Assembly: GCA_039720395.1 (NCBI GenBank)
Contig: JBBPBK010000109.1
Span: 292,039-356,038 of the forward strand
Origin: Liquidambar formosana
Taxonomy: Eukaryota > Streptophyta > Magnoliopsida > Saxifragales > Altingiaceae
DNA length: 64,000 nt
Direction of reading: 5' to 3'
The position numbers and the translations under genes were made by a program. The notes below the pieces were generated by a model. That model did not search any database. It was given only the letters and a program-made list of their open reading frames with translations, and had not been told where the DNA came from. Each line of letters starts with the position of its first letter. The first letter of the stretch is position 1. This document shows, piece by piece, positions 1-12,737 of this stretch.

Positions 1-815
1 GTGATGAACAAACAATATTGCCGTGTCATTAAAATCACTAATCATAGAATAAAATGCAAAAAACTCACACGGAGATATTAACAATAAAGCACAAGTCATG
101 AAATACAAGAATTTACATGGGTTGGCCTACCTCTTGTGGTTAGGGTTATATTATAATGACTAATTTTTGACAATGCGTGAGTGATGCTTGTAAAAAATTG
201 TAAGGGTCAAGATCCGTGGACACAAGATTTAGCAGAAATTTTGACACAAGTTTTTACAACTCTATCTGTGAAGTATATTTTGAAAAATTCATTGTTGGAT
301 TAGATAGTCTTCCTATGCAAACCATGCATACCAAAAATCAAGTTGATCTGAGATTAAGAACTGTTTCATCAGTAAATGTGAGATTTTTGTTGATAAGAAA
401 TACAAGTTTTTGAATTGGATGACAAAAGATATCGAATCAACTTGATTTTTGGTATGCATGGTTTATAGAGGAAGATTATCTAATCCAACGATAGGTTTCT
501 CAAAATATGTTTCACAGATTGAGTTATAAAAACTTGTGTCAAATCTTGTTTCCACAAATCTTAGCCCAAATTCTAAAATTAGAATGTCAAAATATAAATA
601 TTGATGTGAAAGTATTTAAAACAATTTTCTAAAAAAACGTGTTTTTTTTTTTTTAAGAAAACAATTAATTAGGAACTGAGGGAGTATCTCAAATTCTTTT
701 TTTTTTTTGGTTGCTTTTTTTCATTTTTTAGAGGTTATTTATGATTATTTATTATTTATTTAATTTGTTTAGTGACGTTACAAGTTACTAAAAATTCTAT
801 GTTTCGGAGATGCTG
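1..815. repeat. Module C of the R-gene-flank repeat, copy 1
   Basis: This stretch begins inside a repeated module that recurs at 21457-22257 and 28059-28850, and in shortened, diverged form from 24787. Each copy opens with a version of GTGATGAACAAACAATATTG and carries a conserved run around ACAAGAATTTACATGGGTTGG. No protein-coding signal is convincing; the short ORF at 216-413 recurs only because the repeat recurs. In the other copies the base order just before the module reads TGATACCACTTGTGTCATTGG. On the minus strand this contains TGGTATCA, like an initiator-tRNA primer-binding site, so an old LTR-retrotransposon origin is possible but unproven. Confidence 0.7.
208..580. repeat. Long inverted repeat (fold-back) inside module C
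   Basis: The left arm (about 208-346) and right arm (about 437-580) are inverted copies. ACCATGCATACCAAAAATCA near 318 pairs with TTTTTGGTATGCATGGT near 443, and TGTTGGATTAGATAGTCTTC near 292 pairs with GATTATCTAATCCAACGATA near 472. The arms are roughly 115-140 bases and the loop is about 90 bases. The same hairpin is in the copies at about 21664-22030 and 28264-28630. This is the shape of a fold-back MITE or a hairpin-RNA source; no terminal duplication was identified. Confidence 0.65.
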
Positions 816-1020
816 ATCAATTGAAGAACTAATGGAGGCACCCCCAGCTTCGCTCTGATGATGCAATATTGCTTCCAAGTGAGTTGCATCGAAAATGCCA
901 AGAGAGCCTCTCCTCTTCTTTTTGGTCAACAAGAAAACAACGAGTTGGAGCGTGTTCGTGATGTCATGGATGACGCGGGTGGGAAGGAAATATCTGGGGA
1001 CTTTCTGCATAAATTCTAAA
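816..1020. repeat. Module A (R-gene 5' flank) copy 1
   Basis: This block resembles the sequence just upstream of the CNL gene (20228-20580). Shared landmarks are GAGATGCTGATCAATTGAAG, TTTTTGGTCAACAAGAAAAC and GTGATGTCATGGATGACGCG. It lacks the CNL coding start, so it is a detached 5'-flank fragment. Related copies are at 22258-22530, 25396-25785 and 28850-29345. Confidence 0.7.
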
Positions 1021-2119
1021 ATGTTATGATGGATGATGACATACGTCATATTTGATTAGTTGGAATAAAATTGATGAAATAGTATCACATTTCAATTCAT
1101 TTTAAATAGTGTGTTTAGATGAGATAATTTAAATGAGAATAAAATAAAAAATAAAACAATGTATGTGAAAAGTCATTTAAAATTTCTTCTTATTCCATAC
1201 TCCTCTAAACATGAAAAATTAAATTTTATTACCATTCCTTCCATTTCAACTAAACAAACATGACTTATAATTGGGACATAATATCCGATCTCGTGCTTGA
1301 CTATCTACCCAACAATTAGTGGGGTGCCCCATCATATATCCCTATATATATACATGTGTATATTTTCATTTGCGTGAAAACATACTAAAGTTTAAGGCAT
1401 TGGGACTAGCCTAGTGGTCAGGAAGGGTGAAGAAAAGGGTAGAAGTATGATAACTTAGGGGTTCAAACCTTTCCCATTGTAACCAAAAAAGAAAAAAGAA
1501 AAAAAAGAATACACACTAGAGTTTAAAACAATCTAGTTGGAGGTATTTTTCGTTTGTCATACCCGTCAAAAATTAGATTAAGATTTGAACCCTAACCCCA
1601 ACGCAGCCATTCCATATCAACGCCACCGTCCTCCAAATGCTTTGGATCAGTTGGGGGAAAGGTTTTACCATAGTTCTTGCTATTCTATGTGCCATGCTAC
1701 ATTTAAGGCACACTATGGGCAATGCATCATAAAGTGAGATGCTAATGCTTAATTTGTTCTTCCTTGAGCAAGAGAAGCCCAAGCTAAACATTACCGTACA
1801 TGTTAAATCTTAATATTAAGATCATGTCCATCTCATCTCAAGATCAAGGCGACACTACACCTAGTAAAAGTCTAATGTGCTCTTCTTCCTGTAGACGCTT
1901 TCCCTGCAACGCATATTACACACAGTATGCTAGAATCCGTACCAGTCTATGAATATTTTGAGGTAATGTAACGTTAAGCCTAGCTTCATACCCGCATAGC
2001 GCACCGGCTGGCATCTAACCCAACTCTTTCGAAGCTACTGAGCAAAACTAAAAAAATCTCCCAGTTACCTTTGTTGTAAAAGAATAGATATTTTCAATTG
2101 AAATCAATGTAAGAATGTA
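1021..2119. repeat. Module D of the R-gene-flank repeat, copy 1
   Basis: This matches 29345-30540 and, with an insertion, 22531-23937. Landmarks are AACAAACATGACTTATAATT near 1253, CTCCAAATGCTTTGGATCAG near 1631 and GCATAGCGCACCGGCTGGCA near 1995. It contains a SINE (see 1396-1514). An ORF on the minus strand at 1573-1791 is conserved between copies only as part of the repeat, and I do not recognise it. The module is cut at 2120-2129 by the target duplication of the MULE that follows. Confidence 0.65.
1396..1514 (+). mobile_element. tRNA-derived SINE with target-site duplication
   Basis: A box A-like TAGCCTAGTGGTC (near 1408) is followed by a box B-like GGGGTTCAAACC (near 1458), the spacing of an internal Pol III promoter, and then by an A-rich tail. 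Flanking direct repeats are ACTAAAGTTTAA (1384-1395) and ACTAGAGTTTAA (1515-1526), with one mismatch. The same unit sits in module D near 22857 and near 29727 (there with a long poly-A), so insertion predates the duplication. Confidence 0.7.
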
Positions 2120-2338
2120 TGGGAACCATGGGCCATTTCCATTTATATTGTTGTTCACCAATTTATTTCGAAACATATACCAAAAAAAAACCTTATTTTC
2201 GTTTATATAATAAATCGTTTTGACCCACCATGATTCTTACGAAATTGTGTTGGTCCATCACAATTTTAGCTTTAATATACCATTTTTATACGAGATTTAG
2301 TTGATCGTATAAAAAAATATACGAAACCCAAAATCGGG

Positions 2339-2454
2339 GTGCACGGTCACGATTTTAGATTTGTGATTAAAAAAAACCCTTTTTGCAGACTTATACCCCA
2401 AACTCTCACACCCAGAGTCACTCACTCACACTCTCTTTCTCTCTCCCCGTCTCC

Positions 2455-2488
<34 letters not shown>

Positions 2489-2800
2489 TTCCCTCTCCCT
2501 CTCGCTCTCATGCTCTCTTTCTCTCTCTCCCCTTCTCTCTCTCTCTCTGTGTGAACCGGAGAGCACGCGGTCGTATTCGGAGACCACGCCGCGAAGCCGA
2601 AGACCACGCTGCTGAAGTCGAATCTTCATCATCCGCCATCGACGCCGAGGATCTGCCATTCGTGGCCGACACCAAAGCTCTACCATCGGTGGACGTCCTC
2701 CTTCCGTCGGCTTAGATCCACCATTGTCGGGATTCGCAAACGATCTCCTTCCGTTGTCGACACCATCCGAGGTCCCCCATTGTGAACGGTAACAGGTAAC
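2339..2800 (+). other. CT-microsatellite and GC-rich cargo inside the MULE
   Basis: A CT-rich microsatellite (about 2420-2550) leads into a GC-rich stretch (about 2555-2790) unlike the AT-rich neighbourhood. An open frame crosses it on the plus strand (2383-2715), Ser/Leu-rich over the microsatellite, then Arg/Glu/Ala-rich. It resembles a 5' UTR plus first-exon fragment, as captured by Pack-MULEs, with a GT at the AACAGGTAACA near 2788 that could be a donor. I do not recognise the product. Confidence 0.35.
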
Positions 2801-3128
2801 ACCTCTCTCTATGAATCTAGGGCATTTAAAAAAAAAAAAATTTCACTAACATTTTTTTTTCTTCCTCGTAGCATACTTTTACAAGCTATTGCTTTTCTTC
2901 CTTGATGTCCTTTTTTTTACCGTACAATGGAGTTTTGAAGTCTACAAAAACATAATGTTAAAAATAAAATGAAATTATGGGCTGTAATTAGAGATTTGGC
3001 AATTAGAGATTAGAGATTTCATTGAAACTTATTGCTGAACAATGCAATATCCATTTCCATTTTTTTTTCTGGGTGTTTGGAAAGGGGGAGGGGGGCGGTT
3101 GTTGGGATTTTTACCATTTTTTGGACAA

Positions 3129-3526
3129 AATGGCCTCTATTGGCACCCCAAGACTTGCTTTTCATCCCCCAGTTATTTTATATTTTAAGGTTTTATGAGA
3201 AATATAAAAAGTTTTCATAAAAACTTATTGCATATTTTATTAAAAAACATCATTTTGAACAACTTTTTAAAAGAAAGTTATTCCAAAATCTATAGTTTAA
3301 GTAAACTTTTTTGCCATTTATAGTCTTCGCTTCATAAATGACTAAAAAGTCCACTTAAACGATAAATTTTGGAAAAACTTTCTTTTAAAAAGTTGTTCAA
3401 AATGATGTTTTTTTAATAGACACAACGATAAGTTTTTTTGAAAACCTTATATATTTATTATAAAATCTTAAAGTGTAAAATAAGTGGGGATGAAAAGCAA
3501 GTCTTTGGGTGCCAATAGAGGCCTCC
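3129..3526. mobile_element. 398-bp fold-back MITE, copy 1 (Mutator-type)
   Basis: Almost the whole element is two inverted arms of about 190 bases. The outer ends read GGCCTCTATTGGCACCCCAA and, inverted, TTTGGGTGCCAATAGAGGCC. TTTGGACAA is duplicated perfectly at 3120-3128 and 3527-3535, a 9-bp target duplication that points to the Mutator superfamily. It is nested in the larger MULE. A second copy is at 6560-6956, a right half at about 15960-16070 and a diverged arm at about 45925-46085. Confidence 0.85.
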
Positions 3527-4959
3527 TTTGGACAATCACAATTAATATGGTGATTTCATGATATAAATGTGTACTGGAAACTTTTACGGTAATAATATCT
3601 GTAAATTATTTTGGCTGATTTTCCAATGCATCTACTGCAGATGTTTGATGCATATGGAAATCATGTTCACAAAAGCTCAGAAATTCTATTGAATGTGGAT
3701 GGATTCTTTTCCTAGATCAAATGGGTTCAAAGCGGAAGGTGAGATGATTTTGTATTTTCCCATTTTTATATCATGATTGCTTTTTGTGTAAGGAAAATAT
3801 AGGAGATTCTAGAAAAGTACATCTAGAAATGTTTCATGCTGATTCAGTACTCTCACGAGTGCTTTTCTAGTGCGATTGAAGTTCACTTGAATTTGGATGT
3901 ATTTTGTTTCCAAGATTAAATTAATTACATTTTCTAGCACTGTTTTATCATGGTCTTTTTTATTTTCGGGAAGGAGACTTCCTCTGGACATCTTCATGAT
4001 CATGTTAGTAGTAGTATTTTGATTAAGGTATGATAGTGGTGAATTGGTTATGTTTGATTAAAATTGATAGTGGTGGTGCGGTGAAAAGGTAGTGTGATAA
4101 TGATTGTTTGGAGGCAGCCAAGCAGGGTAGTGGTGATGGTGGTTGTTGGTGGTAAGAATGGGCTAACATGTGGCGGTGGTGGCTGTAGGGTGATGCTTGT
4201 AGTGAATTAATTATGATTTGATCAAGTTTTAGTATTATGAAGTTAATCAGGCAATGATAAAAGTCTGGGGCAACCAAACGCAAGGGCACAAGTTTGAACA
4301 TTGAGAGAGGCCACTTGGTGCAAAAAAAAATAATTTAGGGCCATATTCAGCTCACTCCTCCTAACGAGACCAACGCTAGGTAATGACCTTCATTGGAAAG
4401 TCATTAAAGTGTCTTTAATTATGTGGTTTTTTTTTTTGGTTTGCTGTCTTTTAGATTGAGAGAGCCACTCTTTATTGATTTCAAGCTTAAATGATGACTT
4501 TACCTTTTCCTTTTATTAGAAAATTCGATTGATTATTGAGAAAACGAATGCCATTTAAGAACCCTTTGGAGTCTATATGAAGTATGCATTGAGAGTCTTT
4601 ATATATACATGCATATACACGTACTATACTTCTTATAATAAATACCCCTTAGGTAGAAAAACTTTGATTAACAAAATTGTAACCGAATGCTAATTGATTG
4701 TATTTTTGAATGTCAAATCTTTATTCGATTAGAATTTAAATATCTCGTTTGGCATTTAGATTTAAAAATTGTTTGTTTTTCATTCTTAATATTGTTCTTG
4801 TTTTTCTCTTTTTAATTTTTATTTATAATGTTTGAGTTATGCTTGCATGATAAATTCAATAGTTGAAATGCGATTAGAAGAGTAGAAACAGTTCCTCACC
4901 CATCAGAAGCAACAAAGGTTCTTAAATGAAAATTTAATTTTTAAAAAAAAAATAAAAGG

Positions 4960-5240
4960 GAATAGATCACGGTTTTTCTCTGTGATCTTTTTGCAATAAA
5001 GATCACGGTTTTAGAAGAAACCATGGTCTTTTTTGAAGATATGATCACGGTTTTTGAAAAAAAGAATGTGGTCTTTTCCTAAAAAAGATCACGGTAAAAA
5101 ACCGTGATCTAAAGTGGGCACTTTAGATCACACCTGAATAGATCACACTTTTGGTTAAAAAAGATCACAGTAAAAAGGTGTGATCTATTGCAATAGATCA
5201 TGGTTTTTAACTGTAATCTATTTTGATTATTGTAGTAGTG
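4960..5240. mobile_element. CACTA (En/Spm) end with subterminal repeat array
   Basis: The right edge reads TTGTAGTAGTG (5230-5240), the complement of CACTACTACAA, the classic CACTA terminus. Inward are many direct and inverted copies of a 13-base motif like GATCACGGTTTTT, including the palindrome GATCACGGTAAAAAACCGTG (from 5089). Such subterminal arrays are the transposase-binding region of this superfamily. The opposite terminus and any transposase are not visible, so this is a remnant or solo end. A poly-A run (5261-5290) lies just outside. Confidence 0.6.
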
Positions 5241-5258
5241 TACCCTCGATATTATCCA

Positions 5259-5294
<36 letters not shown>

Positions 5295-5595
5295 TGTCCT
5301 CAATATAATTAGACCTCATATGCATCAAAAGCCTCTTGGAACCCGCTAGATGGTAGGTCCTACTCAATGAATAATATCGTTTAAACATCAACTAGTCGAA
5401 TAATTTTAGCTATCTCTGTGGTAATTGATATATAGTTTTTAATAATAGTTCTATATCCTCTTTATATCAATCTTGGGTTAAAATCTAATAATAAATCAAA
5501 TGATGGACCCTCAAACATATATACAAGTGTTCATAAAAGTATATGGGGTTTACATGTTAGACCTGTGTTTGTGTGTCTTGACAATGTGAACCCAC

Positions 5596-5655
5596 ATAGG
5601 GCCATTTCCTATTCTATGGTCATCCACCAATTTATTTCGAAATATACGGCAATGA
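5596..5655 (+). repeat. Internal copy of the MULE terminus
   Basis: Within the 5.0-kb element this segment repeats its left terminus: GGGCCATTTCC is followed about 30 bases later by CACCAATTTATTTCGAAATA. It may be the end of a second, nested element of the same family or a tandem internal duplication of the terminus. No partner end was paired with it. Confidence 0.55.
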
Positions 5656-6559
5656 GATGTATCATGTATATCCCACATTAAGGAATGCTTTCATTACTGT
5701 GGGCTGTGGCCCATGGTTGGGTTACTGATCTAGTCATCATGTGGTCCTAATTTTATTAGTTTTTAATTTATTCCTCCCCCATTGCCCACCCCCCCAAACA
5801 AAAAAAAAAAAAAAAAAAAAATGGCACCCCGGCAGCCACACTTTTTTGTCGTTGGAAATATTTGTTGCGCGGAACTTCATTTTACTTAGGGAATGTATTG
5901 GTTAATACCCAAATTATATACTAGAATAAACTAGTTGAACCACCATGGGATGGATTTTTTATATAAAATTATAATTAAAAAAAAAATAGACGTTGCTTGT
6001 ATGAACTTTATTTTATTAATTACTATAATAAATTAATTGACACCCAAATTATAATGAATACCCTCCAAAACTTGTCACCAGCTAATCCAACATTTGAAAT
6101 GAATTAAAACCTACATAGGATTATTCAGTTGTCTTCATATAGTATATCCATTAATTATACCCAAGAAAAAAAAATCATCTTTATAGTAGTATATACATGA
6201 ATCCTGTTGATTCTACTTTACTCCTTGAATGGTGTGGAGAATGTGAAGAAGGCTGCAAGAAGACCCGATTTACCCCATTTGGAACAGGTCATGGCCTATG
6301 TAATACGTCGTGTAAAGTGCTTTATACAAAAAATATTAGACGTTGACCAAAACTCAAACGTCGAACAAGTAAGCGTACCAATTTGCTTTATCAAATTAAA
6401 AAATAACGTCTTTTACTTTTTGAATGCTTTATTTGAATTTTTAAAAATAAAAAGAAAAAAATTTCAAAGTAAATCTTGTTGATAAATCGTGGTGGCCTAA
6501 CACGATTTTTAGGTCCCTATAGGATTTTTATATGGCTATCTAAACCTGTATAAAAATGG

Positions 6560-6956
6560 ACGGCCTCTATTGGCACCCAAAGACTTGCTTTTCATCCCCC
6601 ACTTATTTTACACTTTAAGATTTTATGAAAAATATATAAGCTTTTCATAAAAATTGATTGCGTTGTCTATTAGAAAACATCATTTTGAACAACTTTTTTG
6701 AATAAATTTTTTCCAAAATCTGTTGTTTAAGTATACTTTTTAGTAATTTATAAAGCGAAGACTATAAATGTCAAAAAAGTTTACTTAAACGATAGATTTT
6801 GGAAAAACTTTCTTCTAAAAAATTGTTCAAAATGATGTTTTCTAATAAAATACACTATCAGTTTTTATAGAAACCTTTTACATTTTTCATAAATCCTTAA
6901 AGTGTAAAATAAGTAGGGAATGAAAAACAAGTCTTGGGGTGCCAATAGAAGCCCCC
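6560..6956. mobile_element. 397-bp fold-back MITE, copy 2 (Mutator-type)
   Basis: Same family as 3129-3526: GGCCTCTATTGGCACCCAAA on the left mirrors TTGGGGTGCCAATAGAAGCC on the right, with long inverted arms between. The flanks carry a perfect 10-bp duplication ATAAAAATGG (6550-6559 and 6957-6966). It lies inside the 5.0-kb MULE, near its right end. Confidence 0.85.
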
Positions 6957-7382
6957 ATAAAAATGGTATATATCACGATTTTGGGTTTAAAATATCGTTC
7001 TTATATGGGTTGATTTGGCCGTTTAAAAATTGTATATGAAAGCCCAAAATCATATTGGACCACCACGATTAACCATAGAAATGGAATTAAGTTCCATTTT
7101 GCCGTATCTTTCGAAATAAGTTGGTCAACGACCATATTTTTGGAAAAGACCCTGCGAACCATGGGGTGACTCAAAACTGAAACTATTGCTGTTAGGTGGA
7201 TTACGTATTGGAAACTAAGGTGGTGGGGACCAAAAAGTCCACCACTTTGATTTACATAAAAACTTGGCATAGCAGAGAAAAAAATAATGGGCAAATTAAT
7301 TTGCACCCAATCAGCTCAATGGCGAGCTTTATAATTATATAAACACTTCGAACTAAATGCCAGCTTTCGGATCGCCTGCGCC

Positions 7383-7664
7383 CAGGGGCGGAACTACATT
7401 GGGAGTTGGGGGGCTGTGGCCACCCCAAAATTTTTTAAAATCTTTAGGATGGTCTCTTATTTGATGAGAGGGCATCCCCAAATTTGATAAATGGCATCCC
7501 CAATTTGATTTCTCCACTCCTTATATGCATGACAGCTAAGACCTAAAAGTTAAAAGGGAATCTAAAAAGTGTCCAGCTATAGGTATGTGTATGACTATAT
7601 GTTTGTGTATGTATGGTAGTGTATAAGTGGCGACCCCAAACAAAAATTTTTAGTTCCGCCCCTG
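7383..7664. mobile_element. 282-bp hAT MITE inserted in the pseudogene's last exon
   Basis: Perfect 14-bp terminal inverted repeats CAGGGGCGGAACTA and TAGTTCCGCCCCTG bound the element. It is flanked by the perfect 8-bp duplication CCTGCGCC (7375-7382 and 7665-7672), the hAT signature. The paralog has one CCTGCGCC at 30756-30763, the empty site. The element has no coding capacity. Confidence 0.95.
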
Positions 7665-7911
7665 CCTGCGCCTGCAGCAATGACTCCCATTCCACCTACA
7701 ACGTTTGATTTAGCTGCCAACTCTTCTTGGTCATTTAAATCTGCGATAGCAACTTTGTTACCATCTAAACTATGTACAAGTTCGTCAATCTTGCGGAACT
7801 GATATGGCCATCTCGCATTGTAGAGAAACTGGCGAAGATCAAACCTATTGTCCTTTGGCGAGTAACTCTGCACGAAGTTAGATATGTATAAGCTTCCTCC
7901 AAGGAAGGGGA

Positions 7912-7937
7912 GGGGGGGGGGGGGGGGGGGGGGGGGG
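7912..7937. repeat. Poly-G run of 26 bases
   Basis: This pure G tract lies in the last intron of the NAD+ synthetase pseudogene. The same position in the intact gene (about 30999-31019) is a short G run followed by poly-A, so the homopolymer changed identity after duplication or was mis-assembled. Confidence 0.9.
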
Positions 7938-9252
7938 AAGAAGGATTCCATTAAAAGATTCCAAACTATACGACTGTTCGATTCCATGAACTTGGCTCTC
8001 TAAGGTCATGATACCTAGGCGTGATAAGCAAGGCGTTAATACAGTCATCTTGTGTCTATTGATTGAGTAGTACTTGAAGAAATGCTTCACTTTATCAGCC
8101 ACCTCCAATGGAGTTAATCTTGCACCCCATCTATAGCAGAGATTCTGCAACAAGGAAATAGTACAGAAAGAGTTTCAATAAGAGTTACAAAGCGGTTCAA
8201 TGCTTTAACCAAGGGTAACTTCACCCATGGAGTTCAAATTCTAACACGTTTCCAAACTCTCAATTAAACAGTCCAAATTAGTGGATGATGATCACAATAG
8301 CAAGGTAAGTGGATGTTTTGACTGTATCAATTAAACAATCCAGATTAGTGGATTTCATTTCATAGGCATAATAGGAAGTTTTGAAAACAAACCTTGAACA
8401 TAGATACCGGGCCACAGCGGAAGATCTTCCGCAACCTTCCATAGACTGAAAGTTCCTCATAAGTCATTCCCATGTCCACTTCATCCAGCTGTTTCACCCA
8501 GAATGTAAAATTAGGCAAACATATAGTTATTTCTTTCTTTGACTCCATAGTTAAAAAATAAAAAAATAAAAAAATAAAAAATCTATGAAATTGAAAGAAA
8601 TTTCCATGTAGCTATAGTGAAGGTCTATGCAAGTCAAGGTGTCAAAAACACAACCAGTAGGTGGAGATGATGGGTACTGGCAACGTAAATCCTACAAAAC
8701 AATCTAATGGCAACACATTGAGTGGCCAACTTGCAAGGACGCAACCAACAACTGGATAGCTCACTACCTTTCGATCTCCCAGGCCAAAGACATGACCTAA
8801 TTTAGTAATCATACAATAGATTTAAGTTTCCTCCAGAAGAGAAATACAACAGGCAAAGGAAAGATGGACGATAGATTTAACTCAGATCAATTATATTGCT
8901 GAAAGTCTCCTATTTAAACCAGTTATGGTAAATCACACCTGCTACAAATACACTACGGAACCCAAATAATCTTATATACTGTGGGTGTCCCGAAAATTGA
9001 ACATCTTTTGAGAAAAAACACAACGGTTCTTAAATAAGCATAATAAAAAATGCAGATCTTGAAACATTACAGGGGAAAACAGAATAAGAAGAAGAAACAC
9101 CTAATTTTCAATTTTTTTTTTTAAAAAAGGGAAAGCAAAAAAGAAGACAAACAGATGCTAAGATGACCAATTCAGGCCAAGAAATAAAAAACCCAGAAAA
9201 CAAAGAAGAAATAAAAAGGGTTAAAACAAATGGGGAGACCTAGTAACAGAAA

Positions 9253-10965
9253 ATCACTTAATAGGGTAAGGATGTCTTATGATTACGAAGGAAAAAGTTC
9301 GTGCATGCAGAAGTGTCCATTCAATTGGAAGTAAAAAGATGTATCACACTATAAATGGTTGGAGAAAGATAATGTACAGGCCTACTCATGGGAAAAATTG
9401 CTTACGGAGCCAGTAGATGTGTAACTTAAAGATTCGTGAGGACCTGCCCAAGCATCTTAGTAATTAATAACAGGGGGAAAGGAAAGTAGAAAGGAAGTAT
9501 CAAGTATCTACAGGCAAAGTAGTACAGAAGAGGAGTCTTCTGTAGATGCAGGTCTCTGATCGTGTTGGCAATCGTCTTCTTCGGTAAAGGCTTCTTTTCG
9601 TGATCTAGATCTGATTCATACTTTCTCTAACTTGATCGTTCTTTTATGGAAGGTTTTTTTTAACTGTTGTTGAGTTGCTGTATGGCAAATGTAGTAGATC
9701 TGGCTTGATTCGCTAAGTTTACATGTATCTGAATCGCTTGATTGATGCACAGTTTTGGATCTTTCATGAATTAATAGTAGATCTGATTTGATTTTCAGTT
9801 TTTTGATGATATTTATGGTGTCTTAGCTTGGGATTGATGACTGCAAAAGTTTTAGGAACAGAACAGTGTAGAAATTGTTGAAAAATTCTTTAATCAGATT
9901 GCGTATATATGGATGTAATTGTGTTTATTTGCATGTTGTAGAAAGCATTGATTGTCAACCGAGAAAATAAAATTTTGAATAATTTGCGTTTTAAGGAGAA
10001 TGAAAAATTCAAAAATTTTTTCTTTTGCCAAATGATAGGAACACATACACCCACACACACCCACGAGGAGTTGAAACCAATACCTCCACAAACCCCGCAC
10101 CCATGATGAGATGGGACATGCCATTAGCCACAAGGGCCATTGCGCCAAAGTATTGTTTTTAAGCTCAGTTGAGTGGGTGGTTTTGTCTCTTTTGAGTCTC
10201 AAGTTACGAAAATCTAATATTGAAATTTTTTAAATTTCGCTTACTATGTTTTCTCGGGGACCGAAAAGGGTTGATGACTCGTGCTGGTTAATATTGCTAT
10301 ACTGGACCCGGTGAACTAGTTGTTTGAGTGAAGTTATTTATGGTGGTTATATCTTAATGTATTCTTGAAACAAGACAGATGCGATCATGGCACACCTCTG
10401 CTTTTGTTTCGTGTGTTAATCTCTGTTTGTTACTTCGTATTATTTATTTTGGGGTAGTTCTTTAAGGAATGAGAAATCTCTTAGAATCGAGATGAATGTG
10501 GTTCAAAGCTTATTAGGAGGACATTTATGTTGCTCCTTTGTTAATAGTATCGCACTTTTTAAGTAATTTTATCCTATGTCTGTGGTCATGTTTCTGATGT
10601 GATTACACAATGAACCTTAACCGAGGACATAAAGAATTTTTATTTTGTCTGTTCAAAACAATTTTCCAAAGACTTCCAAGCCTGAGTTGATTGACTTGCA
10701 AACATAGTGTGTTCATAGGTTTGCTTGCCCTGGTTTTCGATTAGGTTATACTATGTCTTGGGCCACATGAACCTCTGACAAAAAAGGGGGGGAAAAACCC
10801 ACATGAACCCGTCTTGGTATTGTAAATGGTATTCTAATGCCTTTATCTGCTCTACTTCTTTTATTAAAAGAAAAATATCATCCTTTTTATTGATTGTTAC
10901 TGAATAATTGAATGAAACATTTTTATTCACTGCTGCATTCACTTTGAAAATAGTTCTGGACAGCA
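9253..10965 (+). other. Possible leader region of the BiP fragment; SINE-like unit
   Basis: Homology to the NAD+ synthetase locus ends at about 9252. From 9500 the sequence looks like a 5' leader with a long intron: CTTCTTCGGTAAAGG near 9580 resembles a donor, followed by T-rich DNA with repeated GATCTGATT-type motifs, and TTCTGGACAG (10951-10960) resembles the acceptor, just before the ATG at 10966. This is inference from layout. At about 10020-10165, minus strand, TGTGGCTAATGGC and GGTTTCAACTCC resemble boxes A and B of a tRNA-derived SINE. I see no protein-coding gene here. Confidence 0.35.

Positions 10966-12737
<1,772 letters not shown>

Larger units (their letters stand above)
2130..7152. 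mobile_element. 5.0-kb Mutator-like element with empty site in the paralog
   Basis: The ends are inverted: the left begins GGGCCATTTCC and carries TTCACCAATTTATTTCGAAA; the right, read inward on the minus strand, begins GGGTCTTTTCC and carries TTGACCAACTTATTTCGAAA. It is flanked by TGGGAACCAT (2120-2129) and TGCGAACCAT (7153-7162), a 10-bp target duplication with one mismatch. The paralogous locus has a single TGGGAACCAT at about 30534-30543, running straight into GGGTGACTCAAAACTG, so this is the unfilled site. Terminal repeats plus a 9-10 bp duplication fit the Mutator superfamily. No transposase was found; the interior is GC-rich cargo, MITEs and a CACTA remnant. Confidence 0.8.
7353..8488 (-). 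pseudogene. NAD+ synthetase 3' fragment (exons 11-13 only)
   Basis: This is a partial copy of the gene at 30734-40561. Exon 11' (8393-8488) encodes [20 protein letters not shown] and onward, exon 12' (8015-8144) begins [20 protein letters not shown], and exon 13' starts at 7867 with [15 protein letters not shown]. Exon 12' has one extra base near its 3' end (GATAAGCAAGG against GATAGGAAGG in the intact gene), which shifts the frame. Exon 13' is split by a 282-bp hAT MITE. Homology to the intact locus runs from about 7163 to 9252 (about 30544-32260 there) and ends inside intron 10, so exons 1-10 were never part of this copy. It cannot make a working enzyme. Confidence 0.93.

Noticed and set aside
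1396..1514. Possible tRNA gene (boxes A and B)
   Set aside because: No acceptor stem or anticodon arm can be formed and there are target duplications and an A-rich tail, so it is a SINE.
1573..1791. Minus-strand ORF conserved in three D modules
   Set aside because: Conservation follows from recent duplication of the module; there is no recognisable domain and no sign of coding constraint that I can judge.
2339..2715. Ser/Leu-rich and Arg/Glu-rich open frames
   Set aside because: The frames are produced largely by the CT microsatellite; kept only as possible MULE cargo, not as a gene.
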